Origin: Ceratothoa steindachneri
Lineage: Eukaryota; Arthropoda; Malacostraca; Isopoda; Cymothoidae
Direction of reading: 5' to 3'
DNA: 64,000 bases
NCBI GenBank assembly: GCA_963969495.1
Contig: OZ018338.1
Span: forward strand, 50,057,473 to 50,121,472
Each line of letters opens with the position of its first letter. Positions within the stretch are counted from its first letter, which is position 1. Positions 1 to 10,705 of this stretch are shown one piece after another. Made by a program: the position numbers and the translations under genes. Below the pieces are notes generated by a model, which worked only from the letters and a program-made list of their open reading frames with translations, was not told where the DNA came from and did not search any database.

Positions 1-1762
1 AGATGGGGACCAAACAGGGACCTTAACCAGATGAGGGGTGAAACCAAAGAACACCTCCACTCATTGAAGAACTCGATGAGGAAATGGACCCCAGAACGTT
101 CTGGAAAACAGTGAAGAGATACAGAGGAAAACCAGCAAACAAAAGAATGAAAATCAACAATCTGGAAGGTGAAGTGATCACTGAACCAGAAGAGATAGAA
201 GTAGAATCTAGAGAATACTAGTCAAACATATTTAAAATTTCCCCTGAATAAGAAGAAAATTTCGACACAGAGTTCGGGAACGGGATAATAGAACATATCC
301 GTTCAATAACTCTACAGCGGAAATACCCATGGTGGGCTTCGGGAAAAAGATCTCCCTACAGGAGTTAAAAGAAACGCTAAAAACTTTTAAAAAGCGTGCC
401 CCAGGACACTCAAGCTTAACGAAAGCAAACTTCAGTAACGCTCCACCCAACATAAAACAAGGATTAACTAATACCATGAACGTGGCTCTCAATTCGGGAT
501 ACTTTTCCGATGTCTGGAAACTATCAAAAATGATATCTATTCTTAAGTCGGGGAAGTCCCTAATCTTCTCAGCAGACTACCACCCGATCTCTCACCTCAA
601 ATTTGTAGGAAATTTTTTCGAAAAAATAATCGGCAACAGAGTGCAATCCTACCTGGACACTAATATTCTGCACAACTGTCAACAACACGGATTTAGAAGG
701 CAGAGAGGTACAGAAACAACACTGGCGATGATAACAGAGAAATTAGCCTAAATAGAAAAAGAGAAGAAGCACGCTGATATAGTATTGATGGACGTCAGGA
801 AGGCATTTCATAAAGTGTGGCGCAGAGGACTAAAGTTTAATATCCTCCAACTGGGACTCAATCCCAGATTGGAGAAAATAACCTGTGATTACGCCATGGA
901 CAGAAGAGAATTCATCAATATTGGGGAGTACCAAGGACCAGAATTTCAACTGAAAGAGGGCGTTCCCCAAGGTGGGTGTTTGACTCCACTGCTCTACTCG
1001 ATATTCACTGGAGACCTCCCTAGTCCTAGGCTAGAGGAATCTTTGTATATCCAGTTCGCCGACGACGTGACACAAATTATGGTCTTCCCATATAAAAATG
1101 AAAGGACAATGGCAAGGATGACGGCATATGAAATAGAAAACCTAAATATATACGAACGCCGCTGGAAAATCGCAACTAATTTGAATAAGTTTATCATCAT
1201 TCTAGTCAAAAGAAATAAAATAGCACCAATTCGTGTAGGGGATGAGATATATCTATACAAGAGAGCAGGCACAGTGCTAGGCCTAAAAATAAATACCATG
1301 GGATATAGAGACCAAATAAATAGCATAACTGCACGTACGAGTCAGGATATCAGAGAACTATATCGATTCAAAAACCTAAGAAGAAACAATAAAAAGAAAA
1401 TATACTCTGCCTACATCAGACCAAAAATACTGTATCCGCCCATGCCACTAGCGGCCATTCCAAAGACTTGGATGATGAAATTGCGAAGAGTGCAAAATAA
1501 AGCACTCTTAATAATAAACAACGCTAGGAGAAGAGACAGAAAACGCCAACAGACACTACACGAAAAAACCAACATCAGCGCGATAAACAAAGACTTAGGT
1601 ACCAGGGCCATCAATATTTAGCAGCAGGTGGAGAGGAACTCTGACCCAGATTTAATCAGGAATCACTTCGGAATTCCCGATCTACCACGGAACCAGGCTC
1701 GGAAAAGATTTCCCAGCAGCAGAAGAGCTGCGCGGCACAACCAAGACCCGATCTACGCATAA
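1..1762 (+). pseudogene. Jockey-like LINE ORF2 (RT), copy A, 5'-truncated
   Basis: This is the reverse transcriptase part of a non-LTR retrotransposon, cut by the left window edge. The pre-RT linker (about 70-330) contains stops and shifts frame near 330. From 329 one frame carries the RT: an HGFRR block near 689, then GVPQGG near 959, the catalytic FADD near 1058 and a VLGLKI block near 1278, followed by an RVQNKAL thumb-type block near 1487. In-frame stops at 749-751 and 1619-1621 break it; the frame then runs to a natural-looking stop at 1760-1762. The first stop lies where a Gln codon (CAA) would fit. The order and motifs match the Jockey/I group, and related proteins occur at 32233-35650 and 51095-55111. 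About 170 bp of 3' untranslated sequence and a (TA)n array follow. It cannot now make a full protein. Confidence 0.9.
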
Positions 1763-1929
1763 AACTACCGGATAAGCAATATATCCCAAAGATACCAAAA
1801 ACAATCAACAAAGTCACAGAACACAGACACAAAATGGCTTGAAAGCTACTATGTACAAATGTTTTTTTGTACAAACTAATAATCATAGAATTTGCTAAAA
1901 AAATATATACATACTCGTATATATATGTA

Positions 1930-2032
<103 letters not shown>

Positions 2033-2277
2033 CAGACTAACACAAATATTAGAAAAACTTTAAAGGCTTTGAAGCTAAAATAGCAAAGATGAAAGAAAAA
2101 ACAACAAATACACTAGCGAAAAGACACACAGAGATACCCCTACTCCAGGGACCTAACTATCTTATCTATCCCTCATTCCCAAATTTCACCACCCAACCCT
2201 TCTACTAGCTAACTATTTCTCTATCTATCTAGTTTCTCCACTTTTTATGTCCAATGTCCAGACAGCTCAATTTAAAA

Positions 2278-4080
2278 AAAAAAAAAATGTCCAGTAAAGT
2301 CGACACCGGTGTGTTTGAAATGTTTAACTGAGCCGTCGTGAAATTGGTCATCTTACGGTAGTTAAAAGCAAAGGAATTGAACTTCTTCCAGATAAAACAA
2401 CTGCTAAGAATTTTTTTACATTTTTGCGAGGGAAACTAACCTAAAATCCTTCTCTCCTAAGGCAGCTGAGAGTGGAGTCAATCCAAAATGTTTGCATTTC
2501 AAATGAAGATTTTGAGTGATTAAATTAGATCGATTTGTGAAAACAATAAATTGAGAATCCTTAGCAAGACGTGCTCACATCGCAAATATTTTAAGCTCTT
2601 TCCCACCATCATCCTCAAAGGCATACCGTGGAATTTTCACTTCGACCAACTTTACCAAATCGGTGCGAAGTTTTTCCCAAGTAGCGATATCGGGGCCAGA
2701 AATCGGAGTATCCCAATCCAACATTTGAGTAACAGCTTTCTCATGAGCAATCTACCACGAATAAGAACCGGCAGATATAGGCTGAGGGGGGGGGGGGGTC
2801 AGCCTATATAACGATTGAATCTGATTTACGATCAATTAAACCCATTAGAGGACTGTTTACTCCATAATTGTATCCCGAGACTTGTTCGACGATGCAGTTA
2901 TGTTCTTCGGACGTCTTCTCAGCTTTGAATACTGTTTTTAACTGTTCGAGATTTGTGTTCCAGGATCGGAGCTCGAACCCCCCTTGAACCAACCTTTCAT
3001 TGGCGCGAGTGTACATTTACTTGAGGAAGTCAGCATCCGAGTTAGTATAGGCAAAATTATCAACATAAAATGAATTTATTTAATACTTGAGTATAACAAT
3101 CATTTGCAAAGCTCTCTCGAAATAATGTTTTAAAATAAAATTCAACACAAAGGGGAAGCAGGTTAGACCGAAGACGAGCGACTTGTAGCCATAAGAAACG
3201 AGTCTGCCTTCTTTAAGCCAAAAAAAAACAGAAACAATTTTTGTCGCTCTCTGACTTCAAACGAATTTGAAGAAAAACTCGTTTAACGTCGGAAAGTCGA
3301 ACGAATTTATAAGAGCGAAATCTACAGAGGAGGGAAAATATAGAAGCAAGTAAATTTACTCCTCCGAAGGAAGTCTCGTTTAGACAAGGCGCCTGGCAAC
3401 ATTGAAAAGAGCAATCAAACACAGGTCGGATTCTTGTGGTATGCTGAAGAGCAGTTTTTATGACAAGACGATGATGGATCCAATTATAGAGAGGTTCAAC
3501 CGAGATTTCTTCCGAAATTCCAGGCTCAAATTGGCTTTGATCTAGTCCCCGTTTCTCTAAAGTCTCTTTGACACGCTTCACTGTTGCCAATGCAATTTTG
3601 AAATTGGATGGAACTTGGGAAAGTATATCGTAAAACCAGGGTAAATCAATGAAATACCTCCTATTCTTCTATCGACTTTTTAAACTGCTCAATTTTAGAT
3701 TTGTCGATCGACCCCGCATCGGTATCCTTTAAGCCGAGAGATTCTAGTGAAAACAGATACTCTAGGCACAAATCTAAATCGAATTCTGATTTTGTGAAAT
3801 TTAACGTAAGACTCTGAGGAGGCCAGATGGGGGAGGGGGGGGGGGGGGGTATTTCGTATATGAAAGCTCTCTGTATACTATTGATTTGCCCTCTCCCTCA
3901 GCGGAGAGGGATTCGCAAGCTTCAATAATTTGGCTGTCTAAATCATTCATGGAAGAAAAATGGGACTTGACCATATCTATCCTTGTTTGAAATACATAAG
4001 GGACAATGACCTTCGCCTCTTCTAAGTCAGAGCTAATTTTATTAAATTTTGCGTCAAACAACGCACAATTTGATTTCATC
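2278..4080 (-). mobile_element. BEL/Pao LTR retrotransposon remnant (gag N-terminus, RT, start of integrase)
   Basis: Read on the minus strand. From 4079 an Asp/Glu-rich piece beginning MKSNCALFDAKFNKISSDL resembles the N-terminus of a Pao gag; a 15-G run then joins it directly to pol, so the rest of gag and the protease are missing. Pol begins near 3790 (LDLCLEYLFSLESLGL), shifts frame near 3600 and continues with RPVFDCSF, an FRSYKFV block and FLQIRL (3300-3420), typical of Pao RT. The catalytic box reads FYVDNF (near 3055) instead of YVDD, so an aspartate is lost. RGGF-type and peptidase-A17-type sequence follows (2800-2560), and near 2300 the integrase start HTGVDFTG appears before homology stops at an A-tract. 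No pair of LTRs was recognised. Superfamily assignment is firm; domain borders are approximate. Confidence 0.85.
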
Positions 4081-6493
4081 AGAAATGAAAATTTGAGGAT
4101 TTGTGGCCATTTGGGGGTTTGAAAGGAAAAGTAGAAGCTCGGCTGAGTGAAAAAGGTGATACAACGAGGGTATGTCTGGGAGAACAGACTTATTCAAATC
4201 AATCGGAATTACGGTTAGAATATTTAATGGAAATATGAATTATCTTTCCAATGTTGTTAAATTTATTACCCTCAAAATAGGGCATTGCTAAGCGAGTTGG
4301 GGGCGCTTAGATGAGAGGTGCTCGTCTCAGATTGATTCGGAAAGATACTCGTAATTTTGCCTTTCTAGAGATTACCCGAGAAGATGTTTAGTTCTGAATG
4401 CTCTCGTTAGTCAGAGTTTAGTTTAAGGGTACAAAATAGATCGAAAGTTATTTATGAATTTGAAGGACCGAATGTTAGAATGAATTTAGGCGAGAGAGGG
4501 AGCAAAATGATATTTGAGAGTTGATATGAATTCGAGGGAACACGCATAAATAATTCGAGAAAATAGGTATATCGCTTACCTTGATCCGAGAATAACGGAC
4601 GATAGACTTACTCTTTGGAAGGAGTCGTTTCCGGGTTCCGCTGGTAGAATGAGCCCTGAGTTCTCTCTTTTTCAACTGTTCTGACTGGCCGAATCCAAGA
4701 GTTAGAAAGTTTTAAGACAGTTTCAAGAGTTGAGCTTGATAGTTCTTTATTCTTCAAACCTCAGAACGGTTCTGTCCGCAAGTCCCTCCTGCAAATAGGT
4801 TTTCAAGGAACCGGGTTGGGGAGTTGGAGGATGATAATGGTGGGAGGAGAGCGGGAGCGGTAGGCATCTCGACGCCCTAAAGACGAGTAAACACCCAGTC
4901 CCCATCATATAACATTATACCAATCGGTCTGTCTTTGATAGCCTAGGGAATAGTGCGGCAAAGAGAGAGAGGGGGGGGGGGGGTAACTCACCAAAGAAGG
5001 TAGCCAATCCAAGCAATCTTTCATCGACGCACATACTTTCACGCTGACACGGACACATGTGTAAGAGGGCGCAAGAAGCTGTAATCTTAACAATTCCATC
5101 ATTGCCTTCATTGTCATTGCAGTTTTCCTTACTATAATACACCTTGAAAAGAGAAAAATAAATTTTTGAACGGATTTCTGCTCGGCAATAAAGAGGTAAA
5201 ACATTAAATGACGCTGCATTATGGTTAGAAATTGACTCTGGTTTCTTTAGCATAAAGTTGACCATAGTTAAGTTAGCATGCCAACAAAGATACGCAGGTA
5301 AAGGGACAAGGAGAACATAAATAGAGATGAGATCAATTTAATTGTAATAACTGTAATTCCCTCCCCTCCACTCCAAAGATGAATTGATCCCATGTCTTGG
5401 ATAAAAAGACGTGAGGTATAGATCGCTGAGACAAACGCTTGTCAAAGACTCTCAATAGTAGCGCCGGGTAAGGACAGGCTGGAGAAGAGGACTCTTTGGG
5501 AGTCATAAACTTCGCATTCCTCTTTTGACCTCTTTCACCCTCGTGGCAGTGGGGGCCCATAATTTGTAGCCCATTCTCTAGCCAGGTTTATCCCTTGGCA
5601 GAAGGTTCTAAAGCACGTCTCTTCACGAACTCCATCTACACAGTCCTATTATTAAGAACAACATCAAATTGGTCCTCTTGCAGTGCCACATTGCAAGGCG
5701 AAATAGGATTAACAATGAAGCCTCGAAATGAGTGTCATGTTTCCTATAAATCTCGAGATGGGCACGCACATATTTATGCACATGTGATAATATAATAGAA
5801 ATCATGTACATACTGTATTTCGGTAAGGGCCACATAGGCAATGGTGAATTCAAGACATTTTCACACGGTCATACACTCATACAAGCAAAGGAGGCTCCTG
5901 CATTATCTTTCTAACCATTTTGGGTTGTGCAAAATTCTGGGAGGCGCCACAGCTGTACAAACAAACGCCGAAGCAGGTGCAGTCATTTATATCAAGCTAA
6001 AAACAGGACAGATGCTGGACCTTTTTGTACTGTCACAGAGCTGCAAAACGCGAAATTTTATTTCCTAAAAACTATCTCTGTCCATCAAATAACCGGCCAA
6101 GGCCTGTGTCAAAGTTTTCTATATTTCTCTCAATCCCTTGCACGCACGAACAAACTTTATATTCAAGCAAGCTCTGCCCCAAACGGCATGATTGGTCAAC
6201 GGCAGGTCACGCTAACATTTTTCGACTCGATAAATAACCATTCAAAATGAGGTCTAAGGTCATTGAGTTATCAGAGTTCGGTCTTTCAATTACGAAGTAA
6301 AACTGTCCGTTCAAGAAAATAAACGTAGGCCATCTGTAGACGCAAAAATAAGTAAACCCGCCTCAAAATACCCGACACATCAAACGAATTTATTTTTGCA
6401 CCAGTGGCTTACCCAACTTATGTCCGAATAAAGAGTAAAAAAAAATATGCCTTCTTATCCCAACCTACAGCGTAGTAAATAAAAAAAATTTGG
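4081..6493. other. No recognisable gene; possible LTR or leader of the BEL/Pao remnant
   Basis: Only short overlapping open frames without recognisable domains are present (for example around 4905-5265 and 5841-6250). The part next to 4080 could include the 5' LTR of the minus-strand BEL/Pao remnant, but no second LTR is available for comparison. A 13-G run lies at 4971-4983. Confidence 0.4.
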
Positions 6494-6603
6494 AGTCAGC
6501 CGGTAACTCAGTATCCCCAAAGCGCTGCCTCGAAGTTAAGCAAACTTGGGCCTTGTTATCCTTTGGATGGGAGACCGCCAAGTTAATCTCTACCGGTGAA
6601 CAC
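6494..6603 (+). ncRNA. 5S rRNA-like sequence (pseudogene or 5S-derived SINE head)
   Basis: About 110 bp resembles eukaryotic 5S rRNA. The box C region GGATGGGAGACCGCC is a perfect match (near 6564-6578), and the box A-like AAGTTAAGCA (near 6534) and GGGCC (6548) lie at the expected spacing upstream. The 5' third and the terminal helix match poorly, so a working 5S gene is unlikely. It could be a dispersed 5S pseudogene or the head of a SINE3-type element; no clear SINE body was recognised downstream. Confidence 0.75.
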
Positions 6604-7074
6604 TTAGACAGCTGTTTCCTGGCCAATAACATCCTATACTCTCACATTTAACCTTCTCTAAAACCCTCGTGGAAATAATCCATCTTTTAAAATATATTCT
6701 CACTCAGTCTTCTTACATTTCCGGAACACCTCGTATTGTATTTGTTTTTTTAAGGAAGCAGTCTGACCCTATTGCTTATGCAAGGCAACAATACTTCAAT
6801 ATTGGGTGAGTGGACTTTTTAATAACTTTATTGTTGAGAGAGTGTCACAGCGTTTAATCCGTTTTGAGGAGAGAGCTCGTTAAACACGTAAAGGATCCAT
6901 TGAAACACCAGAATTATCCCCAAATAAACATATATTTTAAATTTATCAATTAAGTACAAAAAAACAGTAAAATATTTATATTCACCTAATAAGTTTAATG
7001 AGGTTAACCATACTTAAAACTGGGCCTATTACAGAATCTATTATTGACGAAATAAAAAAATAGTAGGCTCCACG

Positions 7075-7308
7075 TAAACAAACCGGGATATTTTCACACT
7101 AAGTGAGAACAGAACGCGCAATCACGGCTTCAAACTTGAACTGAAGCGTTACAACCGCAATCTGTGTGCAAACTTTTTCACCTACAGTATCTGCGGTAAG
7201 TGGAACGCACTTCCAGTGGAAGTTGTCAACAGGAAATCTGTTGACCAGTTCAAGTCAAGACTAGACAAAGTCTTGAAAAGTGGCCGTTTAGGGACGCAAA
7301 ACAATTGA
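7075..7308 (+). pseudogene. CR1-like LINE: C-terminal end of the reverse transcriptase
   Basis: An open frame from a stop near 7075 to a TGA at 7306-7308 has the typical RT tail of CR1/L2-type LINEs: RNHGFKLE, then NFFTYSICGKWNALP, then VEVVNRKSVDQFKSRLD. In the family this block closes ORF2, so a 3' end is expected just downstream. The catalytic palm is absent, so this is a 5'-truncated insertion, which is usual for LINEs. No initiator Met is expected. It may belong to the same family as the endonuclease remnant at 28960-29665, which cannot be tested because they cover different domains. Confidence 0.8.
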
Positions 7309-8837
7309 GCAGCCATGTGCCCGCTCGATTGCTAGTCCAAAGGTACCCTCTTTGAATGGACCGTAAGGTCTCCTAGGGTACTTACTTTCCTTGTTAAACC
7401 AATTGCCGATTAGTTATTTTATAGTGACCCTTTTAGCTTACCATTAAACATCAAATTAAATTTCACTCTTCTACTTGTAAATATGGCGGGGTTCACTAAC
7501 AATTGTTTATACTTCAGTTAATTTGAGTACCGTAATAAACTCATACTAACGCAATACCAATATTAATGGTCATTCTAACTTACATTAAAGAAAGGATCAG
7601 GGGTTACCGTATGTCACTAGATGGATTTCTCGCGCTTCGGTGTGTTGGAGCGGCCGATGGTAGATTTTCCTCGAGATGGGATGGAGGTAAGGGAATCCGA
7701 TGTCTAATTCTTCGGTCTTAAGATCGCAATTTGAGGGTCACTCGAGGGTGAGTGGTTCTTCTATTATCTTACGAGTACTTGCGAAATTCCTGTTTGGTAC
7801 TAGGAATATTGGTCCTGCCAAGCTTTTTACTAAGCCTGAGCAGGATGCTTCGGGCTAGGACTGAAATAATCCTTCTTCTATTGCTGCCGAAATTCCTGGT
7901 TTGGCACTAGGAATGGTAATCCAGTCAGACTTCTTCTAAGTCTGTAAAGGATGGTTTGGTCAGGTACCGATACAAAACGTGACTTTTTAAGTTAATTAGG
8001 CACTGGGGGAAGGATCGATCTTCTCGAACTGATCCTTTATCGTCTCTCCTCGAATTTTAATCTTTTCTCTTTCCTTCAGGGGCTTATTTATAGTCTGGCG
8101 ACCGCCCCATCAAAGGGGGAAGGGGCGAGGCCGCAGCGAGGAGAGCTAGGGGTGATGCCGCATCGGGGAGAGCGAGGGGTAAGGAGAGTGGCACCGCGGT
8201 GCCCAACTCGGCTTGTTAATTAGAGACACCACCAACCGTCACCATCCTTGGGGTTCCTTTTGAATGGCACCGCTTTTGGCAATTTAACCACGGGCCTCAG
8301 GATCTCGTAGGTAATAGGATCCTTTGAATGCTGCTTAAGGGCCTTTGATGGTCAACTTAGCACAGCAGTTCGCTCCGGCTAACCATGTGGCGGGGAGATC
8401 AAAAGGGGTAGGCAGTTACACGGTTATTCATCGGCTACCGTTCCCATGAGTCTCCTCATGCGGCTCGATTCTTTTGCTTTCTCCGCAAAGGGGGGGGGGG
8501 AGGACTTTAATGTATACGTCCGCCTGGCCCTTAAATAATTTTTCTTTATCGTAAATAAACATCAAAGAATTTCTAAATCTCTTTCTGAGATCTTCTGAAT
8601 TTCCAACAAAAGAAAAAAAAAATTCAGTTTTATATTTCAAAGCAATGGAATAAGAACTAAATAATAAAAATAGTTTTTGTGAAATTGGTGCCGTAACTTT
8701 ATCTACAACCGGCAACCACAAACGAGTTCACAAACGCCTCGATAAACTTCCGAAATGTTTGTTTAGGAAATTCCTTTACGAGACTTTACATTTTCAATTT
8801 TTATTTTATTTTCAGTATTCTCGTATTCCTAAGAGTA
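7309..8837. other. No recognisable gene; imperfect local duplication
   Basis: The start may be the 3' untranslated part of the CR1-like fragment. Around 7787-7815 and 7886-7915 a roughly 28-bp string ending in ACTAGGAAT is repeated imperfectly, about 100 bp apart. The stretch 8090-8230 is GC-rich and follows a TATTTATAG string, so an LTR or promoter-like piece is possible but unproven. An 11-G run lies at 8490-8500. The 97-codon minus-strand frame at 8428-8721 has no recognisable domain. Confidence 0.4.
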
Positions 8838-9065
8838 AAATTAGGCTCTAAAATATTGAGTTAGGTTTTGTTAGGCTATATTAGGTTATTATAGACTATG
8901 TTAGTTTCAAATTTGGTTTGGTGTTTGGTTACATTTCGTTTGAGGACGTTACATAAGGTTTTGTTTGGTAAGGGTAAGTTAGGTTCGGTTAAAATTATGT
9001 CTGGTAAGTTTTTATTCAGGCTAGTTTATAGTTATTTAGATTTGTTAAGTTTAGGTTAGGGCAAA
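8838..9065 (+). repeat. Degenerate TTAGG/GTTAGGTT-rich tract
   Basis: GTTAGG, GTTAGGTT and close variants recur about a dozen times with irregular spacing. TTAGG is the ancestral arthropod telomere unit, so the tract may be an old interstitial telomere-like block or simple GT/TA-rich drift. A similar tract lies at 17545-17680. The periodicity is poor, so this is a compositional feature rather than an array. Confidence 0.5.
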
Positions 9066-9352
9066 GGTGGGAAGCCTACGGTCTTTTGGAGCCTGGGGTG
9101 TGGCCTTCAGAGACATTCTCAATAAAAACTTTATTTCGTATAAAAAAAACATCAATAGCCAACACAACAACCCCTAAGAACCATCAAAGTGTAGTAATAA
9201 CAATTATAGGTAATTACTAAAACACCCATAAATGGGGAAAATCTGAATGATTGGACCTGAACAAAATAATTAATAAATCTTCGTTCAAACACGTAAGTAA
9301 ATTAATCAAAATCATCATCATCACCATCTCCATCACTAACTCTCTAATTGTA

Positions 9353-9964
9353 CCAGGCAATGGCTTCGCCACTTCCCAGCTCCCCGCCTAGGGGTGGGGA
9401 AGCTTGCGCTTCGCTACTAAGATCAAAATTTAAAATCTAAAAAAAAAACAGCCATAAGTCATAACCAAACTAAGTGAAATTATTATTCAAATACTCAAAA
9501 AAATCCCCTTCTTAAATTATAGAGTTAGTGATGATGATGATAAAGGGATTTTTGAAGATGGGTGAAAAATTAATAAATGTTTTTTTTCCTTAGTGGACAA
9601 ATGACATGTTTTTTTATCAAAGTTATTTCTAATAATTCTTTTATAATATGAAAAAACAAAATGGTGAAGTTCAGAAATAAATGTAAGTATCCAAATTTTT
9701 TAAATTTTTTAAACCCAAAGACTTACGAATGGTGAAGTTCAGAAAATTTATTTTTATATATCTTCTTCTATAACTATATTTTAGCAACGTGATATTTTGA
9801 AAGGGGGGAAATTTAGTTTAGAGTTCCTTTTTAAAATTATTATAATTGGCGAAGTTCAGAAAATTGATTTAAATTTAACCATGGCTCCTTTTTTTTAGAT
9901 TTTAATCTTAGTAGCGAAGCGAAAGCTTCCTCCCTTAGGGGGGAGTGGCGAAGCCATTGCCTGG
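9353..9964. mobile_element. Non-coding inverted-repeat (foldback/MITE-like) element, copy A
   Basis: The ends are inverted copies of each other: left CCAGGCAATGGCTTCGCCAC at 9353 and its complement ending at 9964, each flanked by TA (9351-9352 and 9965-9966). Similarity between the arms extends about 95 bp and includes a short GC-rich palindrome and a GCTTCGCTACTAAGAT string. The interior is AT-rich and non-coding. The right arm, read inward, matches copy B at 58048-58503 for several hundred bp, whereas the left arm lacks most of that subterminal region. TA flanks suggest Tc1/mariner-type mobilisation, but no related transposase was recognised. Confidence 0.85.
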
Positions 9965-9966
9965 TA

Positions 9967-10705
9967 TCTTATGAATTTTTATTGAAATGAATCAAATTTT
10001 CAGAAATTTCATATGTTTTAAAATCTTACTGAGTACATAACTCAATAGTTTTTAGTAGTTGTTTTTAATTCTATAACACTTGTAAAATTTGTTACCCACT
10101 TTTTGGAATTATGCTTTGGAACAAACAGACGTGTTCAATGTAAAAATCTAAGCAACAAATTTGTTTGCATCATTGTGTGTTTACCATTTGAATTTATGTT
10201 ATAATTTTTCAACGCATCATGTACGAGAGGAAGAAAAGAACGCGGACGTTAGACGAACTACCTTTAATTGATAGTGGTAATTTCTGATATCAGTAAGATA
10301 ATCCGCTTGCTTTGATATACGAGTACATACAACAATTTCAGCATTAAGAAAATATAATGCTCATTAGCATTATTTTAGTCTTGAAAAGAATAAATAGGCA
10401 AAATCGGAAGAGGAGCAAGGAAGAGTTGTATTACAAAGATGGTAAGCAAAACCAGTCCAATCAGTGACACATAAAAATACTGCTCCTACTGAAGCATGTT
10501 ATAAAGTACCGTATTTACTTGGGTAAAAGCAGATCAAACATTAATGTCTAACTCATAAAAGGCTATTATTAAAGTCGTAGGATGCTTAGACCCTGATGAA
10601 GTTAATAAATATAAAGAGGAACCTCTTGCTCAAAGAACGAGTGCAGATCGCCGACGTGGTGTGTTCCTCTACGTAACTGACCAACCTTAAAGAATAATTC
10701 GAAAT
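9967..10705. other. No recognisable gene
   Basis: AT-rich DNA without long frames or clear repeats. It ends at GAAAT (10701-10705), the left copy of the target duplication of the adjacent LTR-like element. Confidence 0.5.

Noticed and set aside
4905..5265. Overlapping minus-strand frames with poly-Pro runs as a protein gene
   Set aside because: The Pro run comes from the G homopolymer and neither frame shows a recognisable domain.
8838..9065. A true telomere or interstitial telomeric array
   Set aside because: TTAGG units are irregularly spaced and heavily degenerate; only a compositional resemblance is supported.
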